DNA from: Cliona cf. orientalis
Lineage: Eukaryota; Porifera; Demospongiae; Clionaida; Clionaidae
Assembly: GCA_963930775.1 (NCBI GenBank)
Contig: OZ005703.1
Coordinates: forward strand, 6,572,001-6,636,000
Reading direction: 5' to 3'
DNA length: 64,000 bases
The position numbers were made by a program, and so were the translations under genes. Shown piece by piece: positions 43,454 through 53,475 of this stretch. A model generated the notes under the pieces. It worked only from the letters and a program-made list of their open reading frames with translations. It had not been told where the DNA came from and made no database searches. Each line of letters begins with the position of its first letter. Positions within the stretch are counted from its first letter, which is position 1.

Positions 43454-46301
43454 TTAAACTGTTGTTTTTCCGCTGTTACCAGTATCTGCTGTACATGTAG
43501 CATACACTGGAGCCTCTGGTTGACTAATAGGAAACTTATAGTTGCCTCCACCTCGTCCTGATCTAGCCAGCTTATCTGGATCCTCATACTCTCCACTGTC
43601 ATCTCTTAAACCCTCCAGCTTCACCTGACCGTAGGCCATGTTTGCTGACACAGCAAAATCACTTGTACTCTTGCCAGACTTCCTTTTCCTGTGGGGTACA
43701 GTGAAATTTCACCATGTATCAATTTGTAGCAACTGCTAGCATTTTGTGATACATAACAGTTACTATCTATAGTGTAAAGAAATTTGCAATGTCTAATTTG
43801 TTATAATATAGCTACCTACCAGCAAATAACGATAGCAGCCACTGCAGAAATGATTCCCTCCACAAGAATAAGTCCACCAACAGCAATACCAACATCTCGG
43901 GCGCATGATTCTGATAATAATTATTCACCAAATTTAATAATGATGATAATTATGTCAATCTTAAATTGGAGTTTTACCTGATATCACAGTTGCTGTGACC
44001 GCTTCACCAGGCAACTCAGTAGATATAGACCCCACTAAAAAGAGAGTTGCACACACCATAAAAAGTTAATAGTAGCTAGCAATAACAATCTTAGCTCACT
44101 GATATTAACACAGATAATTTTGTTAATCAGAGTAGCATCAGGTAAAACACAACAGAACTGCCCAGTTGGAGATGTAGTATTGTTTCTGCGATTTAGACGT
44201 ACAATACCAGGGCCTCTGCTACGATAAATGTCATCACCACTCCGTGGAAAACGAACTTGTGATCCATTTGGGAAAAACCATTCCCCCAAAGCTCGACTTC
44301 CAACAGGTGTATCAATAATACGGCAACACTGGATTAGGTCAGTGACATAGAACAAAGCTCCATCATCTCCCTCTCCAATCTCATCAATCAGAATACTGTC
44401 ACCATTGCGATAGAGCTGACCTCCTAGCTAGTGTTAGGTACAAACCTGGAATGGTAGTGACTTCAACAGCATTAGTTCCTGAACCAGATCCATGGAGGTA
44501 GGTTGAAGATGACAGTGCTCTAATAGTAGCTACACAGATATAGCTTCCAAAGTCACTCCTCCTAAATGAGTTGAGCTGGGTGGTGTAAGTGAAGGCTGTG
44601 CCCCTCGTTGTATTAGAGAGACTCAGCATAGTTCCATTTGGGTGGGTCAGCTGTACAGACACCATCAGTAATGAGAGATCAGACTCCATTATTGCTGAGT
44701 TTAACTCCACAGTGCAGGTCACAGTGACAGAGGATGTAATATACACTGGGCTAGATGGAATACTTGTGATAGACACAGAGACAGTGGAGGGGACTGAGGG
44801 AAGAAGAGTACAGCATCACTTCATGGAATTACCTCTCATAATATACCTAACTTGTTAGTCTTATGTCTTCAGTACGACTATGCATCATCCCATCCACAGA
44901 GACCTGGCAGGTGTACTGGCCAGCATCAGACAGACCGAGAGAAGAGAAGGAGAGAGTTGGTCCAGTGCTAGCTTCAGTGCCATCCTTCCTCCATTGGTAT
45001 GCACTGATAGTACCACTAGCTCCACTGACTTCACAGGTGAGGGAGTAGCTCAGTCCTAGAGCTGGAGTGGCTACACTACCAGTGATCTGTACAGTGATGC
45101 TGGTAGCTGAATGTCAAGATCACAATAGTCATATGAAAATTTGCATTTTGGCTGTTGTGCCCCCTTGGCATCCCATCATAGTTACATACATATTATCAGG
45201 AGCACCTGATATTATGCTAATGGGATCATAGACATTATTCCCCCCCTCTATAGTCTATGATGGGATAGTAAAGGATGGGGAAAAGCTTTCCTATATAGAA
45301 TTTGTAACTTAGCTTTTAATTTTCACTGTGACATACATTGTTGTGTAGATATAATATCTGGACCATAGCTCTTCGTAGTATCAGAAGCAGTGATGGGGAA
45401 ATCAGTAATTGTAACATTTGTAGGTGAAATAGCAGGCCTGCCCACTAGAATGGAATGAAAACGGAAAGCAGTATAGTATCACAACAGCACAGTTTATGAC
45501 GATACAAGCCACTCACCAATATTCACATACATAGTTACATTGTCACCATCAGCATTGGGTACCTCACAGCGAAAACGACCTCCCTCTGGTGGATCACCAA
45601 TACGATTCAAACGCACTACTTGAGTAAATCTATTTCTATAGAAGAAATTTTTAGTCGGATCAAGAGCTTTCTCATGTGTGAAACTCTGTACTTGGCTCCC
45701 ATTAGGCGGGGCAAACTGAATTCGCTGTTTATCGTCACCGCCCGCATGGATTTTCAGATTTTCTCAAAATTTTTCAGATTTCATATTCAATACAGTAAAC
45801 ATATGGCACTTTGAGCCCCACCCACCGATCGCGTTAATTAGAGGGCGGGGCGTCGGCGATTTCGAGGTTCGAGCATAGCTTTCCAGCACTCTCTACTAGT
45901 TTGAAATATGAAAAATGACCGCCCGCCCGCATGCAAAATCGAAATCTTTGTGACGATAAACTGTGAATTTAGTTTGTCACGCCTTAGGGTAGTACCACTC
46001 TCCCTGAACTATGGTAGCATTTGGGTGATCTTCACGTCCACAACAATCTGTTCTGTCGGTATTGCAATGTAGACTAGCATTGTCTTCACCAATATCACTG
46101 GCTAGGACATAGCCATCATTGGGGATAGCCGTTCCATTGAGCGAGAGATACAGTCCTATATAGCTAGGGTTGAATCAGTTCACTATCGGAGATATAAAAT
46201 CACTCACCTGTGGTCTGTCCACTGACAACTGAAACGATGGCAGTTATGAACAGCAGTGCAGTAAGCAAGAGTGAAATCTGTGAGCATCGATTCTCAACCA
46301 T
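43454..46301 (-). pseudogene. Ig-superfamily transmembrane receptor C, probably a pseudogene
   Basis: Exons matching receptor B: 46301-46208, 46155-45517 (interrupted), 45106-44852, 44793 to about 44100 (frameshifted), 44034-43978, 43910-43820, 43688-43454. A 279-bp MITE splits the first X module. A 4-bp insertion near 44425 (CTAGCTAG versus CTAG) breaks the frame between the second Ig and last X module. A 9-bp in-frame deletion shortens the membrane helix. The tail motifs YGQVKLEGL, EYEDPDKLA and APVYAT survive. A shorter product by splicing around the damaged exons is possible, because the exons are phase 1-1. Confidence 0.75.
45705..45983 (-). mobile_element. 279-bp PIF/Harbinger-type MITE inside a receptor C exon
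   Basis: Receptor B reads CCCATTAGGGTAGT; here the site is split after TTA, and TTA is repeated on the far side (45702-45704, 45984-45986). The ends begin GGCGGGGCAAACTGAATTC and GGCGTGACAAACTAAATTC as inverted copies extending through TTTATCGTCAC. The inside again carries CCGCCCGCAT near both ends. Confidence 0.9.
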
Positions 46302-46659
46302 AGCGTTTGATAAGTACGAGGATAAGTATTATTAAAAGTCAGGTTGCTGTCTTCACAGTAGTCTGAGTAGATAAATTATACACGAGCAACTTCGATCAGC
46401 GCGATAGCGGACCAGCCCCTCCTATTAGGAAATTTCCAGGGGAAGAGTCTCTAGACCGTCACGTAAACTATAGCTGTTCTCGCGCTCGCGGCGATCGAAG
46501 GGCGTGGCTTAATTTCGATACCAGACGCCCATTGCGCATGCGCGCCGAGTACTACGCGATATGTGCCAATTTCTATTGTGTCCACAGTCTGGGCACATTC
46601 AGATTGGGTGCAGTGCTCAAGCTCCAAGCAAAGAACTTTGACCTACAGGTACATCCCTC
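46302..46659. promoter_or_regulatory. Short bidirectional promoter between receptor C and sulfotransferase 4
   Basis: Start codons are 358 bp apart in opposite directions. TGCGCATGCGCG lies at 46533-46544 next to CCGAGTACTAC, as at 38959. The leader GTGCTCAAGCTCCAAGCAAA is shared with sulfotransferases 1 and 3. Confidence 0.65.
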
Positions 46660-47955
46660 ATGGCACGAAGTAGTCTGCAGTTGGCGGTTAAACTGACCCT
46701 ATTGAAGAAAATTGCTATAATACTGAGCATCCTAGTTGCAGTGGTGATACTGTTACTCCCCTATAGTGGATCTTTCAGTCAAAATAATACTGCTAGATCT
46801 ATAGGAAGGTCACAATACACTCACAGGGCATCTCAGCCAAGCTCTGCTACCAAGACCAATAGTAAAATAAAAGATTTTGCAGTTGATGCGACTATTGATC
46901 AACCTTCACGATGGATAAGTCGTGGTAAGCATGAGTTTAAAGGGGCTCCTAACTTGACCAAGGATGTCATTGATGGCATCAAAAAGTTTGTCATGTTCAT
47001 TGGTTACCCTAAAAGTGGACACAGCATTGTGGGCAGTCTGATGGATGCTCATCCTCACATGGTGATTGCCAACGAATTCCTATTGCTTAGAAACTGGAAG
47101 TACTTCTCTGATAGGCAGAAAGAATCTGGTGAAGCCAATCCGTTCTACCAAAACAAGGCTTATCTCTTCAATACTTTGTATAGACGGAGCTACTGGGATA
47201 CTACTGATGGATTCAGAAGTGAAAATAACACAAAGAAGAACTATACCCTGTCCATGGACTCTCTCTGGCAGGGTAAGTTTAATAAATACATCAGTGTCAT
47301 AGGAGACAAAAGTGGAGGAGTGACTTCAGATACTTATCTCACCTCAAAGACAACATTTTCTCGCTATTTTGAGGAACTAAGGTCAACTGTAAAGCTTCCT
47401 ATCAAAGCAGTACATGTTGTTAGAAATCCCTATGACCAGATCTCTACATGTGCTTTATATGATGATTATGTTCATTTACCAGAGTGTATCAAAGTCGCAC
47501 TAAAGGACAGCACTCAAAAAATCTTGAAACGTAAATCGGTTACAGTTGCCAAGTACAAAGCAGCAATGACTGCTCTACAAGCAAAAGGAGACAATGAAAC
47601 ATTTGCGGCAGCCAGATATAGTAACGAAATAATACTACAAAACTGTATTCACAAGTTAGTTGCGGGAGCGAGCGCTGTCACCAAAATGGCAGGACTGATT
47701 GGACTAAGTAATGTAATTGAGGTACACAATGCTGATCTCGTGAGTGACCCTAAGGATACTGTAGGAAAATTGTGCTCATGGCTGGAAGTCGAGTGTGCTC
47801 CAGAATACCTCGAGGCATGTGCTAGCAAGGTGTTTAAGAGTGTCTCTAGAACGAGGGACATGTTGCTCTGGTCTCCCAAAATGATAGCCAAGGTAGAGGA
47901 AGAAGTCATCCAAACTTACCCTTTCTTCAATAGATACTCATTTGAAAGCGAATAG
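46660..47955 (+). CDS. Carbohydrate sulfotransferase 4 (431 aa, single exon)
   Basis: Intact copy closest to pseudogene 3: both have MA.SSLQLAVKL before the membrane helix, GYPKSGHSIVGS in the PAPS loop (Lys replaces the Arg of copies 1, 2, 5 and 6) and LVAGASAVTKMAGLIGLSN near the end. VVRNPYDQIST is kept. The Arg-to-Lys change in the loop is conservative. It is divergent from receptor C, whose own frame is broken, so this is the intact survivor of that pair. The 310 bp after it hold no gene. Confidence 0.87.
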   Translation: MARSSLQLAVKLTLLKKIAIILSILVAVVILLLPYSGSFSQNNTARSIGRSQYTHRASQPSSATKTNSKIKDFAVDATIDQPSRWISRGKHEFKGAPNLTKDVIDGIKKFVMFIGYPKSGHSIVGSLMDAHPHMVIANEFLLLRNWKYFSDRQKESGEANPFYQNKAYLFNTLYRRSYWDTTDGFRSENNTKKNYTLSMDSLWQGKFNKYISVIGDKSGGVTSDTYLTSKTTFSRYFEELRSTVKLPIKAVHVVRNPYDQISTCALYDDYVHLPECIKVALKDSTQKILKRKSVTVAKYKAAMTALQAKGDNETFAAARYSNEIILQNCIHKLVAGASAVTKMAGLIGLSNVIEVHNADLVSDPKDTVGKLCSWLEVECAPEYLEACASKVFKSVSRTRDMLLWSPKMIAKVEEEVIQTYPFFNRYSFESE

Positions 47956-48267
47956 ATCTAATAGCTATGAATCAACCTCTAAAGAATATTGCATGTATTT
48001 ACACAATAATAGTGTACAACAGTGTGTCATGTATGTCAGTTTCTTTGTAGATGTCATTTTTTAACACGAGTGCATGCAGGTGGCATAATACGTCATTCTG
48101 GCAGCTGTACTGTACTATGGAAATTGTTCCTTTTGTGTGCATTCAGAGAGCCAGCCAGTTATAATCATTATGTGTATGCATGACACATTTTGGCACGTAA
48201 AAGCTTCAGGCCTGATTTAAGATCAGCAAAAGGTCAAAAAAAATATCAGTATTCAGTGTACACGGCA

Positions 48268-49560
48268 ATGATGACAACACTAAAGAAAGCTGCGGTGTTA
48301 TTGACAATTTTTTTTGCAGCAGTGGTACTTTTTCTTGCTTCCAGTGGATCGTTCAGTGAGAGTAAAAATGAAAATTCAGCTGTTGAGAGAGCACGATACA
48401 CCCACAAGACTCCCCCATCTTCTGTTATCAACCAAGTCATCATCTCTACTAATAAAATTAAAGATTTTGCAGTTGACAGGCCAATGAAGGAGCCTTCACA
48501 CTGGATTCGTTTTGCTAATCGTAAACTTGATGAAGCTCCCACCTTGTCCAAGGATGATATTGGTCGCATCGAGAAATTTGTTATGTTTATTGGTTACCCA
48601 AGAAGTGGACACAGCATTGTGGGGAGTCTGATGGATGCTCATCCTCACATGGTGATTGCCAATGAATTCATGCTTTTTAAAAACTGGAAGTATTTCTCCG
48701 ATAGGGAGAAGGAAGATGGTGAAAGAAATCCTTTCTATAAGAATAAATATTATCTCTTCAACTCCCTCTACAAACGGAGCTACTGGGATACTACTAGTGG
48801 ACTAAGGAATGATCAGAACGCGATAAAAAATTATACCTTATCGATGGACTCCTCTCTCTGGCAGGGGAAGTTTGATAAATATATCAGTGTCATAGGAGAC
48901 AAAAGTGGAGGAGGAACGGCGGCCACGTACCTCAAGTCTAAGTCAACATTTACTCGCTATCTTGAGGAGTTAAAGACAACTGTAGAGATTCCGATAAAAG
49001 GAGTGCACGTCATTAGGAATCCTTTTGATCAAATATCTACATGTGTGCTATATAAAGACCACAATCAGCTATCAAGCTACACAGAACTGGCATTAATTGA
49101 CGGCATCAGTACTGGTGAACTAAACAAGCATCAATCAAAACCTGCTGCAGTGTCGCAGTACAAATCAGCAATGGCTGCTTTGCAAGAGAAAGGAGATAAC
49201 GAAACATTTGAAGCGGCCAAGTATGAATCAGACAAGAGACTTGACTACTGTATTGGTATGTTAGTGAAGAGAGCAAGTGCTGTTGCAAGAATAATGGAAC
49301 TGATTGGACCAAGCAATGTGATCGACATACATAACACTGACCTTGTGAATGACCCTAAGGCGGCTATAGGAACGTTATGCTCATCGCTGGAAGTTGAGTG
49401 TGCTCCAGAATACCTCGAAGCGTGTGCTAACAAGGTGTTTAAGAGTGTCTCTAGAACGAGGGACATGTTGCTCTGGTCTCCCAAAATGATAGCCAAGGTA
49501 GAGGAAGAAGTCATCCAAACTTACCCATTCTTCAATAGATACTCATTTGAAAGTGACTAA
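48268..49560 (+). CDS. Carbohydrate sulfotransferase 5 (430 aa, single exon)
   Basis: A more diverged member: MMTTLKKAAVLLT start and membrane helix, a different stem, GYPRSGHSIVGS loop, and VIRNPFDQIST at the 3'-phosphate site. Across residues of the middle domain it differs widely from copies 1-4, yet the last ~180 bases are almost identical to them, a sign of gene conversion. The ATG at 48268 was chosen because it directly precedes the membrane helix as in the paralogues; the open frame runs further upstream without an ATG. Confidence 0.85.
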   Translation: MMTTLKKAAVLLTIFFAAVVLFLASSGSFSESKNENSAVERARYTHKTPPSSVINQVIISTNKIKDFAVDRPMKEPSHWIRFANRKLDEAPTLSKDDIGRIEKFVMFIGYPRSGHSIVGSLMDAHPHMVIANEFMLFKNWKYFSDREKEDGERNPFYKNKYYLFNSLYKRSYWDTTSGLRNDQNAIKNYTLSMDSSLWQGKFDKYISVIGDKSGGGTAATYLKSKSTFTRYLEELKTTVEIPIKGVHVIRNPFDQISTCVLYKDHNQLSSYTELALIDGISTGELNKHQSKPAAVSQYKSAMAALQEKGDNETFEAAKYESDKRLDYCIGMLVKRASAVARIMELIGPSNVIDIHNTDLVNDPKAAIGTLCSSLEVECAPEYLEACANKVFKSVSRTRDMLLWSPKMIAKVEEEVIQTYPFFNRYSFESD

Positions 49561-50084
49561 TGAACTTATCAACCAATCATCTCTCTTTTTAGTGATGTTT
49601 TCCATTTTTGGATTGCCTATTCAGATTATATGAGCATACTTTAAGCAGTATCACGTGTGTGCTTTCATGTATGAGCTGCGAGTCAAAGACCCAAGTATAC
49701 AGGGCCCAATTACATGGCTATTTACAAAATTGATAATAATTAGTGTAGCTGTTAACTATTAATCTATGCTCGTTATAATATAGTAGATGCAAATTGTATT
49801 GCCGATTGAAATAGTTTGCATTTGAGTTGCCAGATACTCCAGGTGGGTAATTACATTTATGATACTCTGTTGAAGTTTAACTCTCTGTATTCTCTTGGCT
49901 CATTGCTCTAATACATAGTAATGATGAATACTGTAGCAGTGCAACCAGTGCCACTACTGTTTATACTCTCTGGACAGAGCCTGCCAGGCATATGACTCAT
50001 GTTTTTCCAACTTGTCATGCAATCCTCATGCAAGCCTATGTAGCTGCTCCGTGGAATATCACAGAGTCAGAATTTGCAGTAATT

Positions 50085-51371
50085 ATGGTAGGCACAAAGA
50101 AGGAAATTGCTGTGTTTGTAATCATTTTGATTGCTACACTGACATTTCTACTTGCCACTAAATTAAATAGTTCAAATAATGTCTCAGAAGAACTTCATTA
50201 TGCTCATGAAACACATCCAGGCTTTGTCGATCATGATCATGATATTGCAATTTCTGACTCAAATCTAGTAAAAAAGGACTTTGCAGTCAACAGGACTATC
50301 AATCGACCCTCAGCGTGGATAAGAAATGGCAAGAGTGAGCAAAAGGGTAGTCCTGCCTTGACCCAAGATGTCATAAACCACATCGAAAGGTTTATTCTCT
50401 TCATTGGTTATCCAAGAAGTGGACACAGCATTGTGGGCAGTCTGATGGACGCTCATCCTCACATGGTGATTGCCAATGAGTTCCTGCTGCTTAGGAACTG
50501 GAAGTACTTCTCTGACAGAGAGAAGGAATATGGTGAAAGCAACCCCTTTTACAAACACAAGAGTTATCTCTTCAATACTTTGTATAGACGGAGTTATTGG
50601 GATACTACTGATGGATTTAGGAGTGACCAGAACACAAAGAAAAACTATTCCTTATCAATGGACTCCACTCTCTGGCAGGGGAAGTTCGATAAATACATCA
50701 GTGTCATAGGAGACAAAAGTGGAGGGGTGACTGCTGGTACGTATCTAATATCAAACTCTACATTTTCTCGCTATTTAGATGAACTGAGGGTCACAGTGAA
50801 TATTCCAATAAAAGTAATACATGTCATACGAAATCCTTATGATCAAATATCAACATGTGTGCTTTACAAAGACCACAATTTCTTGCTAAAATATCTAAAA
50901 GTGGCACTAAAGGACAGCCCTGATAAAACGCTAGAGTACTCTAAGTCGAAATCAATCACCGTTTCCAAATACAAAGCAGCAATGGCCTCTCTACAAGCAA
51001 ATGGGGACAATATGACATTTGCAGCAGCCAAGTATAAATCTGAAAGAAGGTTGGATTACTGCACTCGTAGGCTAGTAGAAAGGGCAAGCGCTGTTACAAA
51101 CATAATAGATCTCATTGGACTAAGCAATGTAATTGAGGTGCACAATGCTGATCTTGTGAGTGACCCTAAGGATACTGTAGGAAAATTATGCTCATCGCTG
51201 GAAGTTGAGTGTGCTCCAGAATACCTTGAGGCATGTGCTAATAAGGTGTTTAAGAGTGTCTCTAGAACGAGGGACATGTTGCTCTGGTCTCCCAAAATGA
51301 TAGCCAAGGTAGAGGAAGAAGTCATCCAAACTTACCCATTCTTCAACAGATACTCATTTGAAAGTGACTAG
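50085..51371 (+). CDS. Carbohydrate sulfotransferase 6 (428 aa, single exon)
   Basis: MVGTKKEIAVFVIILIATL forms the anchor; the PAPS loop GYPRSGHSIVGS and VIRNPYDQIST are intact. An upstream in-frame ATG at 49992 would add 31 residues, but the paralogues begin next to the helix. Like copy 5 it is diverged in the middle, but from about 51105 to the stop it becomes nearly identical to copies 1-4. The switch point differs from that of copy 5. The spacer before it (49561-50084) and after it (51372-51719) shows no gene. Confidence 0.85.
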   Translation: MVGTKKEIAVFVIILIATLTFLLATKLNSSNNVSEELHYAHETHPGFVDHDHDIAISDSNLVKKDFAVNRTINRPSAWIRNGKSEQKGSPALTQDVINHIERFILFIGYPRSGHSIVGSLMDAHPHMVIANEFLLLRNWKYFSDREKEYGESNPFYKHKSYLFNTLYRRSYWDTTDGFRSDQNTKKNYSLSMDSTLWQGKFDKYISVIGDKSGGVTAGTYLISNSTFSRYLDELRVTVNIPIKVIHVIRNPYDQISTCVLYKDHNFLLKYLKVALKDSPDKTLEYSKSKSITVSKYKAAMASLQANGDNMTFAAAKYKSERRLDYCTRRLVERASAVTNIIDLIGLSNVIEVHNADLVSDPKDTVGKLCSSLEVECAPEYLEACANKVFKSVSRTRDMLLWSPKMIAKVEEEVIQTYPFFNRYSFESD

Positions 51372-51719
51372 CTAATCCACAGTACCAAGAAAAAACTATA
51401 GTACTGTTACAGTAATGACATGATCTTTTGTGCACATGATGTTGTATTGTACATTTCAGTAATGCTTGGTATAAGTTCAATTGCATACTTGACCTTGGAG
51501 ATGAGAGCTAAGGCCCCAGTAACTCTCATTTGCTCCATAAATATCATTAGCTTTGTAGCTATGTACCAGGCTGAGAGGTCTCAAGCTCCATGCAGGATGT
51601 ATTTCAATGGTATCTGTTTATAATGCATTCTAACACATGGCATTGCCATGCAATAGATTATTTTTATGTACTCATTTTAATAGCGAAATTTGTCTACTAT
51701 AGAGCTCGAGCTTAGAAAC

Positions 51720-53048
51720 ATGAGTGAGTTGAACAAGAAGTGCTTTGCTGTCTTCTTAGCATTTGGGGTGATGATGCTATTTGTTGGCTATCACCTTGGG
51801 CGTATAGGAGAACCACCTCCCAATCCACTAGGTACTAGTGGACCTCGACCATCCCTCATGGCGGCACAAAGTGCAGAGAACACTGTAGTCACTAGAATCA
51901 ATCAAGTCAACGCTCCTCGTAAGAGATATCAAGAAATTCCAATAATGTCCAGTCGTGAGACTAAGACAAAGCCACACTCACCTGTATCACAGCTGCCCAA
52001 GTTCGATGCAGCTGCTAGAAAAAGAGAAATCTTAAAGGATTCACTTAAAGACAACAACGGATTGAGTCGTCATAACCACCGTCTACTACCACAGGCTGTG
52101 ATCGATGGAGTAAAGATGTTCGTTTTCTTCATCGGCTATTCCAGAAGTGGCTCGAGTATTGTGAGCAGTCTTATGGACGCTCACCCACACATGGTGGTCG
52201 CTTATGAGTACAAGATGTTTTTAAAGTGGAGTCAAATGCTAAGCAACAAAGCATACCTTTATGATACGTTATACAACAAGAGCCAAAATGATGCCTTGAC
52301 TGGTTGGAGAAGCGAACAGAACGTGCTTAAGAGCTACACATTGCATATTGGTACTGGATGGCAGGGTGGATATGATCAATACATATCAGTGATTGGGGAT
52401 AAGAACGCTCAAAACACCGTTTGGAAATTCTTGCGCTCAAAATCACGTTTCTCTGAGGTATATGAACAGCTACGGGAAACAATTGAGGTGCCTGTTAAGG
52501 CTGTCTTTGTTGTGCGCAATCCTTATGACATCATCTCAACACATGCGCTGTACCAACACTCAGATGAGCTTAGAGAACTGCTGCTTAAAATAAATTCAAC
52601 AGGCAAAGAGAGCACTAACAATGGAATAACAACAAAACCAACAACTGATTTTAAGTACTACATGAGGAAGATTAAGGAGAGTGGTGATAAACAGACGTAC
52701 GAAGATGCCAAATTTAGGGTTGAGAATTTGAAAAATCTAACTAAGCAAGTAGCTAAATTTGCAAAAGCAATTTCAGAGATGATTGACTTACTCGGAAGTG
52801 AAAACGTGTGGCTAGTGCACAATATGGATCTGGTCAACAATCCAAGGGCAACCATTATGGAGATGTGTGACTTCTTTAGCGTCTACTGTTCAGCTGACTA
52901 CATACAGACATGTGTGGACTCGGTATTCAAGAGTGTTTCCAAGTCAAGAGAGCTAGTATACTGGCCAGAAACAGAAAAGCGCTTAGTGATAGATACTCTA
53001 ATTAATGCTTTTCCTTTCTTTAATAGGTATACTTATGACAGCGATTGA
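51720..53048 (+). CDS. Carbohydrate sulfotransferase 7, second subfamily (442 aa, single exon)
   Basis: Start MSELNKKCFAVFLAFGVMML gives the signal anchor, followed by a long Pro/Ser/Lys-rich stem. The PAPS loop is GYSRSGSSIVSSLMDAHPH (about residue 137), closer to the RSGSS form of vertebrate carbohydrate sulfotransferases than the RSGHS of copies 1-6. The 3' site is VVRNPYDIIST. It shares DMDLV-like HNMDLVNNPRAT and CVDSVFKSVSKSRELVYW with copy 8. The acceptor sugar is unknown. The spacer 53049-53475 shows no gene. Confidence 0.85.
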   Translation: MSELNKKCFAVFLAFGVMMLFVGYHLGRIGEPPPNPLGTSGPRPSLMAAQSAENTVVTRINQVNAPRKRYQEIPIMSSRETKTKPHSPVSQLPKFDAAARKREILKDSLKDNNGLSRHNHRLLPQAVIDGVKMFVFFIGYSRSGSSIVSSLMDAHPHMVVAYEYKMFLKWSQMLSNKAYLYDTLYNKSQNDALTGWRSEQNVLKSYTLHIGTGWQGGYDQYISVIGDKNAQNTVWKFLRSKSRFSEVYEQLRETIEVPVKAVFVVRNPYDIISTHALYQHSDELRELLLKINSTGKESTNNGITTKPTTDFKYYMRKIKESGDKQTYEDAKFRVENLKNLTKQVAKFAKAISEMIDLLGSENVWLVHNMDLVNNPRATIMEMCDFFSVYCSADYIQTCVDSVFKSVSKSRELVYWPETEKRLVIDTLINAFPFFNRYTYDSD

Positions 53049-53475
53049 TGCTCTTAGCTACTGCACTGTATATAGTCCAAATCTATTTATTGTATCAGTG
53101 ACTACCTCATTTTTTTATATAATTATTGGCTATGTGGTATGGTGAATATACTAAATTCTGCTGTAGCTATATATATGTTTGGTAGCAGTTACCATAGCAA
53201 TATAATTTTCAACCCCAAATTGTGTGACAGAGGGTCATTAGCAAGTTAACTTAACAGCCGGGTCAGTAGTGACTGTTGGTTTTGCATATTCCGTGAAGCG
53301 GCATATTATGGTAACCATTCCGAGACACTGCATTTGTATGGCATCTTTGTATCGTGTGTACATTCCAAGAGTACTCATAAGTTACTGTGGTAACCGACTA
53401 ATGCATAACTAGGAAGTTACAGCTACTGGGACACTCCCACCATGCGTGCGTTTGGCTAAATCTGCTAAGAGAAAG

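Noticed and set aside
34139-51325. Repeated minus-strand open frames within the sulfotransferase genes
   Set aside because: They recur only because the plus-strand genes are paralogues; they shadow conserved codons.
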